DNA from: Azorhizobium sp965227945
GTDB taxonomy: Bacteria; Pseudomonadota; Alphaproteobacteria; Rhizobiales; Xanthobacteraceae
Reading direction: 5' to 3'
Assembly (NCBI GenBank): GCA_965227945.1
Contig: CBDDGQ010000006.1
Location: forward strand, 1,550,001 to 1,614,000
DNA: 64,000 bases
Shown here: one piece after another, positions 24,760 through 33,121 of the stretch
Position numbering within the stretch: position 1 is the stretch's first letter
How the letters are laid out: each line of letters begins with the position of its first letter
Notes under the pieces: generated by a model
Seen by the model: only the letters and a program-made list of their open reading frames with translations
Told to the model about the DNA's origin: nothing
Databases searched by the model: none
Translations under genes and position numbers: made by a program

Positions 24760-25992
24760 GTGGTGACCGATCGCGTTCTGCCCCCGGGCTCGCACCCGGC
24801 CCTGCTGTCTGGCCTTTCGCGCCGCACGCTGCTGGCCACCGGTCTCAAACTGGCCGGCTCGGCATCTGCTGCCACGCTTCTGGCCGCCTGCGCCGGCGGC
24901 GATGCGCCTTTGGCCACGGGCCCGCAGAGCGCCCCCACCCCGCCGGTGACCAGCGCGCCCCTCCCGAATTCCGGCACCATGGTGGCGCTCATCCTGCCGC
25001 TCGGCGCCCAGGGCAATGCGGCACTGGCCGGTCAGGCGATGAAGAATGCTGCCGAGATGGCCATGGCGGAGATGGGCCAACCGCCCATCCAACTGGTCAT
25101 CAAGGACGATGCCGGCACCACCCAGGGCGCCCGTGCCGCCGCCGAGGCGGCGATCAACGAGGGCGCCAAGATCATCCTCGGCCCGCTGTTTGCCCATGCG
25201 GTGGGTGCGGCGGCGCAGGTGGCCCGGCCGCGCGGCGTGCCCGTCGTGGCCTTCTCCACCGACACCAATGTGGCCGGCAATGGCGTCTATCTGCTGAGCT
25301 TTCTGCCGCAGACCGATGTCGACCGGATCATCCGCTTCACCGCCAGCCAGGGCAAACGCTCGTTCGCGGCGCTGCTGCCGGAGAATGCCTATGGCACCGT
25401 GGTGCAGGGCGCCTTCCAGCAGACGGTGGCGGAAGCCGGCGGCCGGGTGACGGCGCTGGAGCGTTTTACGCCGGCGCGCCTAGCCGATGCGGTCAAGCGG
25501 GTGGCGGACGTGGCGGCGCAGACCGACGCCATCTTCATTCCCGACACCGCCGACAGCGTCGTCGCGGTGGTGCAGCAATTGACCACCGCCGGTGTCGATC
25601 TCAAGCGCATTCGCCTGCTGGGCACCGGCCTGTGGGACGAATCGCGGCTGTTTGCCGTGCCGCAGATGGAAGGCGCCCAGTTCGCCGCCCCCGATTCCAG
25701 CGGCTGGAAGGCCTTCAGCGCCCGCTACAAGACCCGCTATGGGTCCGACCCGGTGCGCACCGCCACCCTGGCCTATGACGCCGTGTCGCTGGTGGGCGCC
25801 GTGGTGCGCACCCAGGGGCCGGAGGGGCTGAATTCCACCACTTTGACCAATCCGTCGGGCTTTGCCGGCGTCGATGGGGCCTTCCGCCTCAAGATTGATG
25901 GCACCAACGAGCGGGCGCTTGCGGTGCTTGAGATCCGTGGGGGTGCCGCAACGGTGGTCAGTCCGCCGCCGCGCAGCTTCTCCGGCCTCTAA
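24760..25992 (+). CDS. Penicillin-binding protein activator, LpoA-like lipoprotein
   Basis: The 410-residue protein starts with a Tat-like RRTLLATGLKLAG signal and a lipobox LAAC, so it should be a lipoprotein. The mature part is a type I periplasmic binding fold (MVALILPLGAQGNAALAGQA, LVIKDDAGTTQGARAAAEAA, GAKIILGPLFAHAVGAAAQV) like the C-terminal half of LpoA, the outer-membrane activator of PBP1A. The two GTG codons at 24760 and 24763 are both possible starts; the GAGGAG site favours the second. It is divergent from rsmI, matching the rsmI-lpoA arrangement. A branched-chain amino acid receptor is the alternative. Confidence 0.88.
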   Translation: MVTDRVLPPGSHPALLSGLSRRTLLATGLKLAGSASAATLLAACAGGDAPLATGPQSAPTPPVTSAPLPNSGTMVALILPLGAQGNAALAGQAMKNAAEMAMAEMGQPPIQLVIKDDAGTTQGARAAAEAAINEGAKIILGPLFAHAVGAAAQVARPRGVPVVAFSTDTNVAGNGVYLLSFLPQTDVDRIIRFTASQGKRSFAALLPENAYGTVVQGAFQQTVAEAGGRVTALERFTPARLADAVKRVADVAAQTDAIFIPDTADSVVAVVQQLTTAGVDLKRIRLLGTGLWDESRLFAVPQMEGAQFAAPDSSGWKAFSARYKTRYGSDPVRTATLAYDAVSLVGAVVRTQGPEGLNSTTLTNPSGFAGVDGAFRLKIDGTNERALAVLEIRGGAATVVSPPPRSFSGL

Positions 25993-26168
25993 GTGTGACG
26001 GCGCGAGATCGGCTGAGGCAAAGCTTGGTTTGGCGGCAGAATCCGCTATAGGGTCCCCGCGCCCCGGCGCCGGCCGCGGAGCAGGATGAACAGACGTGTG
26101 CGCCCCCCGGCGGATCGCGAGGTTGCTTGACCTACCGTGATCCGGCCCACAACAAGGAAGACCGGTCC

Positions 26169-26771
26169 ATGAAAGTCATTGCACCTTTGGCGGGCCTGAT
26201 CCTGGCCGCATCCACCTGCGCCGTTCTGGCCCAGACCCCGGCGCCCGCCACCCCGGCCGCTCCGGCGGCCCCCGCCGCGCAGGCCCCTGCGGCCGCGCCG
26301 GCTCCGGCGCCGGAGATCCACATCGCCCGCCCGGTGGAGATGATGGTGACCCAGCAGGCCGCCGCGCTCACGTTTGACGGCAAGACCCTCACCTTGACCG
26401 GCGTGGCGCCGGTGGGTGCCTTCACCATCGACCGCCCCGAGCGGATCGGCGGCACCATGACCACGGAGCAGTTCGGCAAGCTGTGGAACGCCACCGTGGC
26501 GCTGCTGAAGAATGATCCGCCGAATGTGGCGATCACCACGCTGGGCCCGGTGCCCACGCAGGCCATCGTCGAGCTGGGCGCCGTGACCCAATCGGGCAGC
26601 ACCCTCTCGTTCAACGCCGTGGTCCTGGATGGCGAACTGCCCCCGAAAGGCGAACTGGTCGGCCTGACCACCGCGCCCACGGTGTTCCGCCCCATGAAGG
26701 AAGTGCACGGCTTCCTGCGCTGCTGGTGGAGCCCTTACTGGATCCAGCGGGTGTGCCGCGCCGCCTGGTGA
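26169..26771 (+). CDS. Secreted Ala/Pro-rich protein of unknown function
   Basis: The 200-residue protein begins MKVIAPLAGLILAASTCAVL and is cleaved after AQ, then has an Ala/Pro stretch of about 40 residues, so it is probably periplasmic. A beta-rich domain follows (MVTQQAAALTFDGKTLTLTG, APVGAFTIDRPERIGGTMTT), and the end GFLRCWWSPYWIQRVCRAAW is aromatic with two cysteines. No family was recognised. The upstream frame is open, but the signal peptide and AAGGAAG support this start. A strong intrinsic terminator follows. Confidence 0.75.
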   Translation: MKVIAPLAGLILAASTCAVLAQTPAPATPAAPAAPAAQAPAAAPAPAPEIHIARPVEMMVTQQAAALTFDGKTLTLTGVAPVGAFTIDRPERIGGTMTTEQFGKLWNATVALLKNDPPNVAITTLGPVPTQAIVELGAVTQSGSTLSFNAVVLDGELPPKGELVGLTTAPTVFRPMKEVHGFLRCWWSPYWIQRVCRAAW

Positions 26772-26797
26772 GCCGGCCTTGACCCGCATCGACACGG

Positions 26798-26822
26798 AAC
26801 GGCGCCGCTTCGGCGCCGTTTC
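26798..26822 (+). terminator. Intrinsic terminator
   Basis: AACGGCGCCG and CGGCGCCGTT form a perfect 10-base-pair stem with a CTT loop, ending in TTT. It lies 27 bases after the secreted-protein gene stop. Confidence 0.75.
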
Positions 26823-26929
26823 CACATGGGGAAAGCTGTGCATGGCGCCGCACCCCTCGCAATCCGGCCCTTGCGGTGCCATTTTGTTCTCACAACAGAA
26901 TCGCGCAGGCGAGGACGAGACGGCGATTG

Positions 26930-29407
26930 CCCCACTCCCAGAACCAGAACGGCGCCGACCCGCATGACGATCCCTTTGGCGGGGACCGCCGCGATATGAC
27001 TGCGCGCGACAGCATCGGGCGGGATAGTGGGGTGGAGCGTCCGGCCCTGCGCCCCGGCGGCATTGCCGAGCGGGCGCGGGCAGGCGGGGCACCGGCACGG
27101 CCGGCGTCTTATCTGAACGGGCTGAATCCCGAGCAGCGCGACGCGGTGGAGACCCTGGACGGCCCGCTCCTGGTGCTGGCGGGCGCCGGCACCGGCAAGA
27201 CCCGCGTGCTCACCGCCCGTGTGGCCCATATCCTGTCCCAAGGCCGCGCCTACCCCTCGCAGATCCTGGTGGTGACCTTCACCAACAAGGCGGCGCGGGA
27301 GATGAAGGAGCGCATCCATTCCATGGTGGGGGACGCGGTGGAGGGCATGCCGTGGCTGGGCACCTTCCATTCCATCGGGGTGCGCATCCTGCGTCGGCAT
27401 TACGAGCTGGTGGGCCTGCGCAGCGGCTTCACCATTCTCGATACCGACGATCAGATCCGCCTGCTCAAGCAATTGATCGCGGCAGAGAATATTGATGAGA
27501 AGCGCTGGCCGGCGCGCATGCTGGCCTCGGCCATCGATGGCTGGAAGAACCGGGGCCTGTCGCCGGAAAACGTCTCGGCCGGCGAGGGTGCCGCCTTTGC
27601 CCATGGCCGCGGCCAGATGCTCTATGCCGCCTATCAGGCGCGGCTGAAGGCGCTCAACGCGGTGGATTTCGGCGATCTGCTGCTGGAAGGCATCCGCCTG
27701 TTCCGCGAGCATCCCGACGTGCTGGCGGACTATCACAAGCGGTTCAAATATCTGCTGGTGGACGAGTATCAGGACACCAACGTCGCGCAATATCTGTGGC
27801 TGCGGCTGCTGGCGCAGGGCTCCAAGAACGTCTGCTGCGTGGGCGACGACGATCAGTCCATCTATGGCTGGCGCGGCGCCGAGGTGGACAACATCCTGCG
27901 CTTCGAGAGCGACTTTCCCGGCGCCAAGGTGATCCGCCTAGAGCGCAACTACCGCTCCACCGGCCATATCCTGGCCGCCGCCTCGCACATCATCGCCTTC
28001 AATGAGGGACGGCTGGGCAAGACCTTGTTCTCCGACGGCGAGACCGGCGAGAAGGTCTCGGTCACCGGCTCCTGGGACAGCGGCGAGGAAGCCCGCGCCA
28101 TCGGCGACGAGATCGAGGCGCTGCAACGCTCCGGGCATGCTTTGTCGCAAGTGGCGATCCTGGTGCGGGCCTCGTTCCAGATGCGCGAATTCGAGGATCG
28201 CTTCGTCACCTTGGGGCTCAACTACCGGGTGATCGGCGGCCCGCGCTTCTATGAGCGGGCGGAAATCCGCGACGCCTTGGCCTATCTGCGCTGCGTCATG
28301 TCCACCGCCGACGATCTGGCGTTCGAGCGCATCGTCAATGTGCCCAAGCGGGGCCTGGGCGACGTGGCGGTCAAGCAGATCCGCGACGTGGCCCGCGCCG
28401 CCGGCGTGCCGTTGCAGGAAGCCGCCCGGCTCTTGGCGGAAAGCGAGGAGCTGAAGCCCAAGTTGCGCGCCACCTTGCGCGGCCTTGTGCAGTCGTTCGA
28501 TCGCTGGCGCGAGCAGGCCGGCCATACCAAGCATTCCGAACTGGCCGAGATCGTGCTCGACGAGAGCGGCTATACGGACATGTGGCAGAAGGACCGCTCC
28601 GCCGAGGCCACCGGCCGACTGGAGAACCTGAAGGAACTGGTCCGCTCCATGGAGCAGTTTGAGAACCTGCAAGGCTTCCTGGAGCATATCTCGCTGGTGA
28701 TGGATGTGGACAATGGCGCCGCCGAGGATGCGGTGCAGATCATGACGCTGCATTCCGCCAAGGGGCTGGAGTTCGACACCGTGTTCCTGCCCGGCTGGGA
28801 GGAGGGGCTGTTCCCCCACCAGCGTGCCTTGGACGAGCAGGGCAAGGCCGGGCTGGAGGAAGAACGGCGCCTCGCTTATGTGGGAATCACCCGCGCCCGC
28901 TCGAGCGCGCGGGTCTATTTCGCCTCCAATCGGCGCATCCACGGCATGTGGAATTCCACCGTGCCCAGCCGCTTCCTGGACGAATTGCCCGATGCCCATG
29001 TGGAGGTGCAAGAATCCAAGGGCGGGTTCGGCTGGGGCGGGTCCGGCGGGGCCTATGGCGGCAATGCCTATGGCGGTAGCCGGTTTGACAAGGTGGAGCC
29101 CTTTGCCTCGACTTATGCGACGCCCGGCTGGCAGCGGGCGCAGAATGCCCGCGCGACCGCCGGCGATCCCTCGCCGCGCGGTGGATATGGCGCGGGCAAG
29201 GGCGGCCGCGGCGGCCCGCCGGTGATCGAGGGCACGCTGCTGGCCGCGTCCACGGGCGCCCCGTCCGCTTTCGCCAACGGCGAGCGCATCTTCCATATCA
29301 AGTTCGGATATGGCGAGATTACCGGCATCGACGGCAACAAGCTCACCGTGCAATTCGACAAGGCCGGCGAGAAACGGGTCCTGGAGAGCTTTGTCGAAAA
29401 GGTGTAG
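26930..29407 (+). CDS. uvrD: UvrD/PcrA-type ATP-dependent DNA helicase
   Basis: This superfamily 1A 3'-5' helicase works in nucleotide excision repair, mismatch repair and removal of RecA or stalled RNA polymerase. The motifs appear in order: Q motif and Walker A LNPEQRDAVETL, GAGTGKT, Walker B LLVDEYQDTN, motif III VGDDDQSIYGWRGA, motif V TLHSAKGLEFDTVFLPG and motif VI EERRLAYVGITRARS. The C terminus has a Gly-rich linker and a PcrA-like Tudor domain (FHIKFGYGEITGI). The TTG at 26930 (825 residues) matches relatives best; a GTG at 26876 and an ATG at 26996 are alternatives. Confidence 0.95.
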   Translation, partial: PHSQNQNGADPHDDPFGGDRRDMTARDSIGRDSGVERPALRPGGIAERARAGGAPARPASYLNGLNPEQRDAVETLDGPLLVLAGAGTGKTRVLTARVAHILSQGRAYPSQILVVTFTNKAAREMKERIHSMVGDAVEGMPWLGTFHSIGVRILRRHYELVGLRSGFTILDTDDQIRLLKQLIAAENIDEKRWPARMLASAIDGWKNRGLSPENVSAGEGAAFAHGRGQMLYAAYQARLKALNAVDFGDLLLEGIRLFREHPDVLADYHKRFKYLLVDEYQDTNVAQYLWLRLLAQGSKNVCCVGDDDQSIYGWRGAEVDNILRFESDFPGAKVIRLERNYRSTGHILAAASHIIAFNEGRLGKTLFSDGETGEKVSVTGSWDSGEEARAIGDEIEALQRSGHALSQVAILVRASFQMREFEDRFVTLGLNYRVIGGPRFYERAEIRDALAYLRCVMSTADDLAFERIVNVPKRGLGDVAVKQIRDVARAAGVPLQEAARLLAESEELKPKLRATLRGLVQSFDRWREQAGHTKHSELAEIVLDESGYTDMWQKDRSAEATGRLENLKELVRSMEQFENLQGFLEHISLVMDVDNGAAEDAVQIMTLHSAKGLEFDTVFLPGWEEGLFPHQRALDEQGKAGLEEERRLAYVGITRARSSARVYFASNRRIHGMWNSTVPSRFLDELPDAHVEVQESKGGFGWGGSGGAYGGNAYGGSRFDKVEPFASTYATPGWQRAQNARATAGDPSPRGGYGAGKGGRGGPPVIEGTLLAASTGAPSAFANGERIFHIKFGYGEITGIDGNKLTVQFDKAGEKRVLESFVEKV

Positions 29408-29546
29408 GTCTTCCCGTTAATCGCGCAAGTTGTGATGTGCCTTGGTCATTCTGATACCTGTCGCGCGGACCGCTAAGCAGATATCATGGCGCGGTCAGTC
29501 GCACATTGCGACGTAACTTTTCTGCGCCCGGCGCCCAGTCCTCTCC

Positions 29547-30794
29547 ATGTATCTCAACAATTTTCTGCTCATCTTAGGTGAAATGGCGATCTATTTTGGC
29601 GCCATGCTCGCTTTGTTTCGGGTGCGCCGGCTGCTGGGCATCGGAGCGTTCTTTTGCGCCCTTGGGGCCACCCATTTCCTGGAAACCTATCTGGCGGTTG
29701 CCTTCTATCTGAAGATGCCGTTCGGGCTGGCCCTGTCGCCGGGCTCGGCGGTGCTGTTTTCCGGCAAGTTGGCGCTGCTGCTGTTGACCTATATCCGCGA
29801 GGATGCCCCGGTGGCGCGACAGCCGCTGTACGGCATGCTGCTCGGCAATTTCATTCTGTTTCTGCTGGTGGCCCTGCTGGCGCTGGACCATGTGCGCATC
29901 CCGCTGGTGCTGACGCTGGACGTGCCGTTCCTCGGCAAGTTCGCGGCTCTGATGGTGTGGGGAAACCTGCTGCTGTTCCTCGAATGCCTGACCATGTTCG
30001 TGGTGTATGAGCGCTTGTCCCGCACCTTCCGGTGCGGTGTGTGGCTGTCGGTCAGCCTCACGCTCTTGATCGCCCTGACGGTCGACCAATTGGGCTATTT
30101 CTCCGCGCTGCATCTGATCTTCGGCATCCCCCTGTCCGCCGGCATCGGCGGCTGGATCGGCAAGGTGTTCGCCGCGGCCATCTATGGCGGGGTGTTGACC
30201 TGGTATCTCACCCGCATCGAAGTGCTGCCGGCGGGTCGCGGTCGCACCCTGCGCCAGGTGTGGGAGACCATGCGGCTGCGCCATCCCCACGTCTTGCGGC
30301 CGGCCGCCGGGCGTTACGACCCGGTCAGCGGCAGCTTTCATGAGGACCAGTTCGAGCCCATCTGCCGTCATCTCCTGTCCCTCACCGCGCTGACAGGCCG
30401 GCCCATGAGCCTGCTGCTCATCAGCATTGACGGCCTGGATGGGGTCGACGCGTCGCAGCCGGGTCGGCGCGGCATTCTCCGGCGTGTGGGCGACACCATC
30501 AGCGAGACGGTGCGCAGTGGCGACTATGTGGTGCGGTATCGCGACGTGGGCTTTGCCGTCTTCACCCCCGGTGCGCCGCATCAGGCCGCCATGCAGGTGG
30601 CGGCCAGCCTGCGCGCCCGCATCGAGGCGCTGAGCCTCGCGGACGGCGGCGCGCGGGAGAGCCTGTGCATGGGCGTGGCCACCGCGCCGCAGGACGGGGA
30701 AGCCATGGTCAGCGTGTTGCAGGTGGCGGAAGCGCGAATCGCCGCCGCCCGCAGCGCCGGGCGCAATCGCGTGGTGGGCATGTTCGAGCGCTGA
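29547..30794 (+). CDS. Seven-helix membrane protein with degenerate GGDEF domain
   Basis: The 415-residue protein has an N-terminal membrane part of about seven helices (residues 1-230), reminiscent of VUT/YhhQ-type transporter folds (GIGAFFCALGATHFLETYLA, LLLLTYIREDAPV). A cytoplasmic C-terminal domain (residues 265-415) aligns with diguanylate cyclases: LTALTGRPMSLLLISIDG, DTISETVRSGDYVVRYRD, VGFAVFTPG, LCMGVATA. The active-site GGDEF is replaced by RDVGF, so cyclase activity is unlikely; it may sense or bind instead. Similar fusions occur in Hyphomicrobiales. It stands alone, with a start 140 bases after uvrD. Confidence 0.8.
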   Translation: MYLNNFLLILGEMAIYFGAMLALFRVRRLLGIGAFFCALGATHFLETYLAVAFYLKMPFGLALSPGSAVLFSGKLALLLLTYIREDAPVARQPLYGMLLGNFILFLLVALLALDHVRIPLVLTLDVPFLGKFAALMVWGNLLLFLECLTMFVVYERLSRTFRCGVWLSVSLTLLIALTVDQLGYFSALHLIFGIPLSAGIGGWIGKVFAAAIYGGVLTWYLTRIEVLPAGRGRTLRQVWETMRLRHPHVLRPAAGRYDPVSGSFHEDQFEPICRHLLSLTALTGRPMSLLLISIDGLDGVDASQPGRRGILRRVGDTISETVRSGDYVVRYRDVGFAVFTPGAPHQAAMQVAASLRARIEALSLADGGARESLCMGVATAPQDGEAMVSVLQVAEARIAAARSAGRNRVVGMFER

Positions 30795-30996
30795 CCGGCG
30801 CGCGCCGCGCCGGCCGACCTTGCGCCCGTCCGGCTGGACCGGCGCAGCGCAGTCTGGCAGGCACAGCCTGCGGCGCAACGGCGGGCCTATCCCATCGGCC
30901 CCTTCGCCTTTACACCGTCAGACCGAGATCGAGACCGGGCCACCGACCGCACGGCGTTGCGGGTTCGGACCGGGCTCCAGGCCATTGAGGATCGCC

Positions 30997-31899
30997 ATGC
31001 TGGAAGGACTACCGCCGAACGACGCCACCCATGTGATGCGTCTCAGCGCCCCCGAGCGCGAGGCGCGCCGCGTCGCCGACTTCCTGGCGGAGAATTTCGA
31101 TCCGGCGGAAGTGGCTGTCGCCAATTTCGAGCAGCCGGACGGCACCTGGGCCATCGAACTCTATGCCGGCGAGGCGTTCGATCCCGAGCGCATCCGGGAA
31201 TTGGTGGTGGTGGCCGCCGGCGAGGAGATGGCCGCGCAGGTCACGTTCCACGCCATTGCGGAGACCGACTGGGTGGCGGCGAGCCTGGAAGGCCTGGCGC
31301 CGGTGCGCGTGGGCAACTTCATCGTCCATGGCAGCCATGATCGCGCCCGGGTGCCGGTGAACGCCATCGGCATCGAGATCGAGGCGGCGCTCGCCTTCGG
31401 CACCGGTCATCATGGCACCACGCAGGGTTGCCTCGCCGCGATCGCGGACATGTCCAAGCGCGGTCGGCCGCGGCGAATCCTGGATGTGGGGACCGGCACG
31501 GGCGTCCTCGCCATTGCCGCGGCGCGGCAGTTCCGGCGACCGGTGGTGGCGAGCGATCTGGATTGGGTGGCGGTGCGGACTGCGGGCGAGAATGCGGCGG
31601 CCAATGGGGCCAAGGCGTTCATCACCATGCATCTGGCCGCTGGCGTGGATGCGCGGGTGATCCGCGCCGCGGCGCCTTATGATCTGATCCTGGCCAACAT
31701 CCTGCTGCCGCCGCTGAAGCGGCTTGCGCGCCCGGTGCGCCCGTTGCTGGCGCCGGGGGGATGGCTGGTGCTGTCGGGATTGCTGCCGTCCCATGCCAAT
31801 GCGGCGCTGGCCGCCTATCGGGCGCAGGGACTGAAGCTGGTGCGGCGACGCGACATCGAAGGCTGGACCAGCCTCATCCTGTCGGAGACGGGCCGTTAG
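30997..31899 (+). CDS. prmA: Ribosomal protein L11 methyltransferase PrmA
   Basis: PrmA trimethylates lysines and the N terminus of ribosomal protein L11. The 300-residue protein has an N-terminal substrate-recognition domain (ELYAGEAFDPERIRELV) and a catalytic Rossmann domain with AFGTGHHGTTQGCL, motif I ILDVGTGTGVLAIAAA near residue 163, and NILLPPLKRLARPV, the NIL. motif of PrmA. The start MLEGLPPND has GAGG 6 bases upstream; the frame is open further upstream but without family similarity. The length matches alphaproteobacterial PrmA. Confidence 0.96.
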   Translation: MLEGLPPNDATHVMRLSAPEREARRVADFLAENFDPAEVAVANFEQPDGTWAIELYAGEAFDPERIRELVVVAAGEEMAAQVTFHAIAETDWVAASLEGLAPVRVGNFIVHGSHDRARVPVNAIGIEIEAALAFGTGHHGTTQGCLAAIADMSKRGRPRRILDVGTGTGVLAIAAARQFRRPVVASDLDWVAVRTAGENAAANGAKAFITMHLAAGVDARVIRAAAPYDLILANILLPPLKRLARPVRPLLAPGGWLVLSGLLPSHANAALAAYRAQGLKLVRRRDIEGWTSLILSETGR

Positions 31900-31927
31900 G
31901 CCGACGGGTCGTCATGGTCGGGACGGC

Positions 31928-31950
31928 GGGCACCCGGTTACGGGTGACCC
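31928..31950 (+). terminator. Hairpin after prmA
   Basis: CACCCG-GTTA-CGGGTG is a perfect stem-loop, extended by GGG and CCC flanks with one bulge. TGTCGTCTTTCCC follows. It is a moderate intrinsic terminator candidate for prmA. Confidence 0.5.
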
Positions 31951-32017
31951 TGTCGTCTTTCCCGAACGCAGCCCCGGTTCGGGGCACGCCACCGTGGACG
32001 GAGACGCAGAGGCCAGC

Positions 32018-32209
32018 TCAGAGCAGCGGGTAGCGGCCCGTGCGCTGCACATACTTCAGCACTTCGCGCTCGGCCTGCTCGGTGCGGGCGGCGATGATGG
32101 CATCCAGCACGCGGGCGAAGAAACCCTTCTTCGGCTCGGCATTGACGTTGCCCTTGGCGGCCACGGCGACCGGCGAGAACTTCGGCGAAGAATAGGTGAC
32201 GGCGCTCAT
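32018..32209 (-). CDS. Small conserved-looking protein of unknown function
   Basis: The 63-residue protein reads MSAVTYSSPKFSPVAVAAKG, then GFFARVLDAIIAARTEQAER and EVLKYVQRTGRYPLL. The amphipathic helix with R.E.AEREV followed by a short basic tail is the pattern of small Hyphomicrobiales proteins that I recall as conserved but uncharacterised. The in-frame ATG 30 bases upstream is less likely. Two CGGACGTC direct repeats lie about 20 bases before the start. No function is proposed. Confidence 0.65.
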   Translation of the reverse strand: MSAVTYSSPKFSPVAVAAKGNVNAEPKKGFFARVLDAIIAARTEQAEREVLKYVQRTGRYPLL

Positions 32210-32326
32210 GACGCGGCCTTTCGCGGTGCGGACGTCCAAGGCGGACGTCTAATGCACTGCAAGGTAGACCATGTTGCGGCGCAGCGGAAATGATAGGTCA
32301 GCATGCCTGACCTGCACCAAACGCAG

Positions 32327-32353
32327 ACATGCCTGCCGATGAGGCAGGCATGT
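32327..32353 (-). terminator. Perfect 11-bp stem-loop after the thioesterase gene
   Basis: ACATGCCTGCC and GGCAGGCATGT pair perfectly around GATGA, 38 bases past the thioesterase stop on the minus strand. Without a T run it may instead be part of the leader of the downstream small gene. Confidence 0.45.
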
Positions 32354-32391
32354 GGTTAATGCAGTGTTGATCGCGGTTTTCGCGAGACGGC

Positions 32392-32901
32392 TCAGCAGCG
32401 CGCCATCATCCCGACGCTGCGTCCGATCCCATCGGGCGTGGGCAGTGCAGCATGGGCCGAGCGCATCAAGGCGACGCGCTCGAGGACTTCATCCGGCATG
32501 GAGCGGGCGCGACGCGTGGTCATGTCCACATGCAGGGCAATCTGCTCCGATGTGGCAGCGACCCAGCCTTCGGCGCCGTGATGCAGGGTTTCGAACAGGT
32601 GCAGCCGCTTGTCGTCATAATCGACCAGCCGCAACGTGGCCCGCACCGGAGCGCCGGGGATCAGTTCCCGAATGAATCTGGTGTGGGTTTCCACCGTGAA
32701 GAAGGATGCGCCGCGCTGCGGGGCCGCTCGCGGGCCGAGGCCGATCAAGGCCAGCGCCTCGTCAAATGCGCGGTCGAACATCAATGTATAATAGGCCGCG
32801 TTCAGATGGCCATTATAGTCGGCCCAGCTGGGCTCCACCGCCATCGCCGATGAGACGAAGGGGGCGAAGAACACGGGCTCGAAGTCCAGTCGGTTCAGCA
32901 T
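32392..32901 (-). CDS. Hotdog-fold acyl-CoA thioesterase (4HBT family)
   Basis: The 169-residue protein has the 4HBT signature: PSWADYNGHLNAAYYTLMFD with the catalytic Asp of the D.NGH.N motif, then FFTVETHTRFIREL and LRLVDYDDKRLHLFETLHH. It should hydrolyse a CoA thioester in the cytoplasm; the acyl group is unknown. GGAGG lies 9 bases before the ATG at 32901; the upstream in-frame ATG is not supported by a good ribosome site. It is a single gene divergent from the GlcD/Dld-type oxidase. Confidence 0.88.
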   Translation of the reverse strand: MLNRLDFEPVFFAPFVSSAMAVEPSWADYNGHLNAAYYTLMFDRAFDEALALIGLGPRAAPQRGASFFTVETHTRFIRELIPGAPVRATLRLVDYDDKRLHLFETLHHGAEGWVAATSEQIALHVDMTTRRARSMPDEVLERVALMRSAHAALPTPDGIGRSVGMMARC

Positions 32902-33121
32902 GGAGAGACCTCCGGTTGGAGAAGGTGCTCGTCGGATAGTCAGTGTGCCGCTACCGGCAGCATTGGTCACTGCCGAAATGGCGTAAGATTGGCGTCATTG
33001 CGGATTCGACTGGCATCCTGGTCCCGCCGGATCGTTGTGGTGCCGCTGCCATTTGCAGGTGGCACGCGGCTCGATACACTCGGCAGCAAATCGCTCTGCC
33101 ACATATATTAAGGAATTCTAG

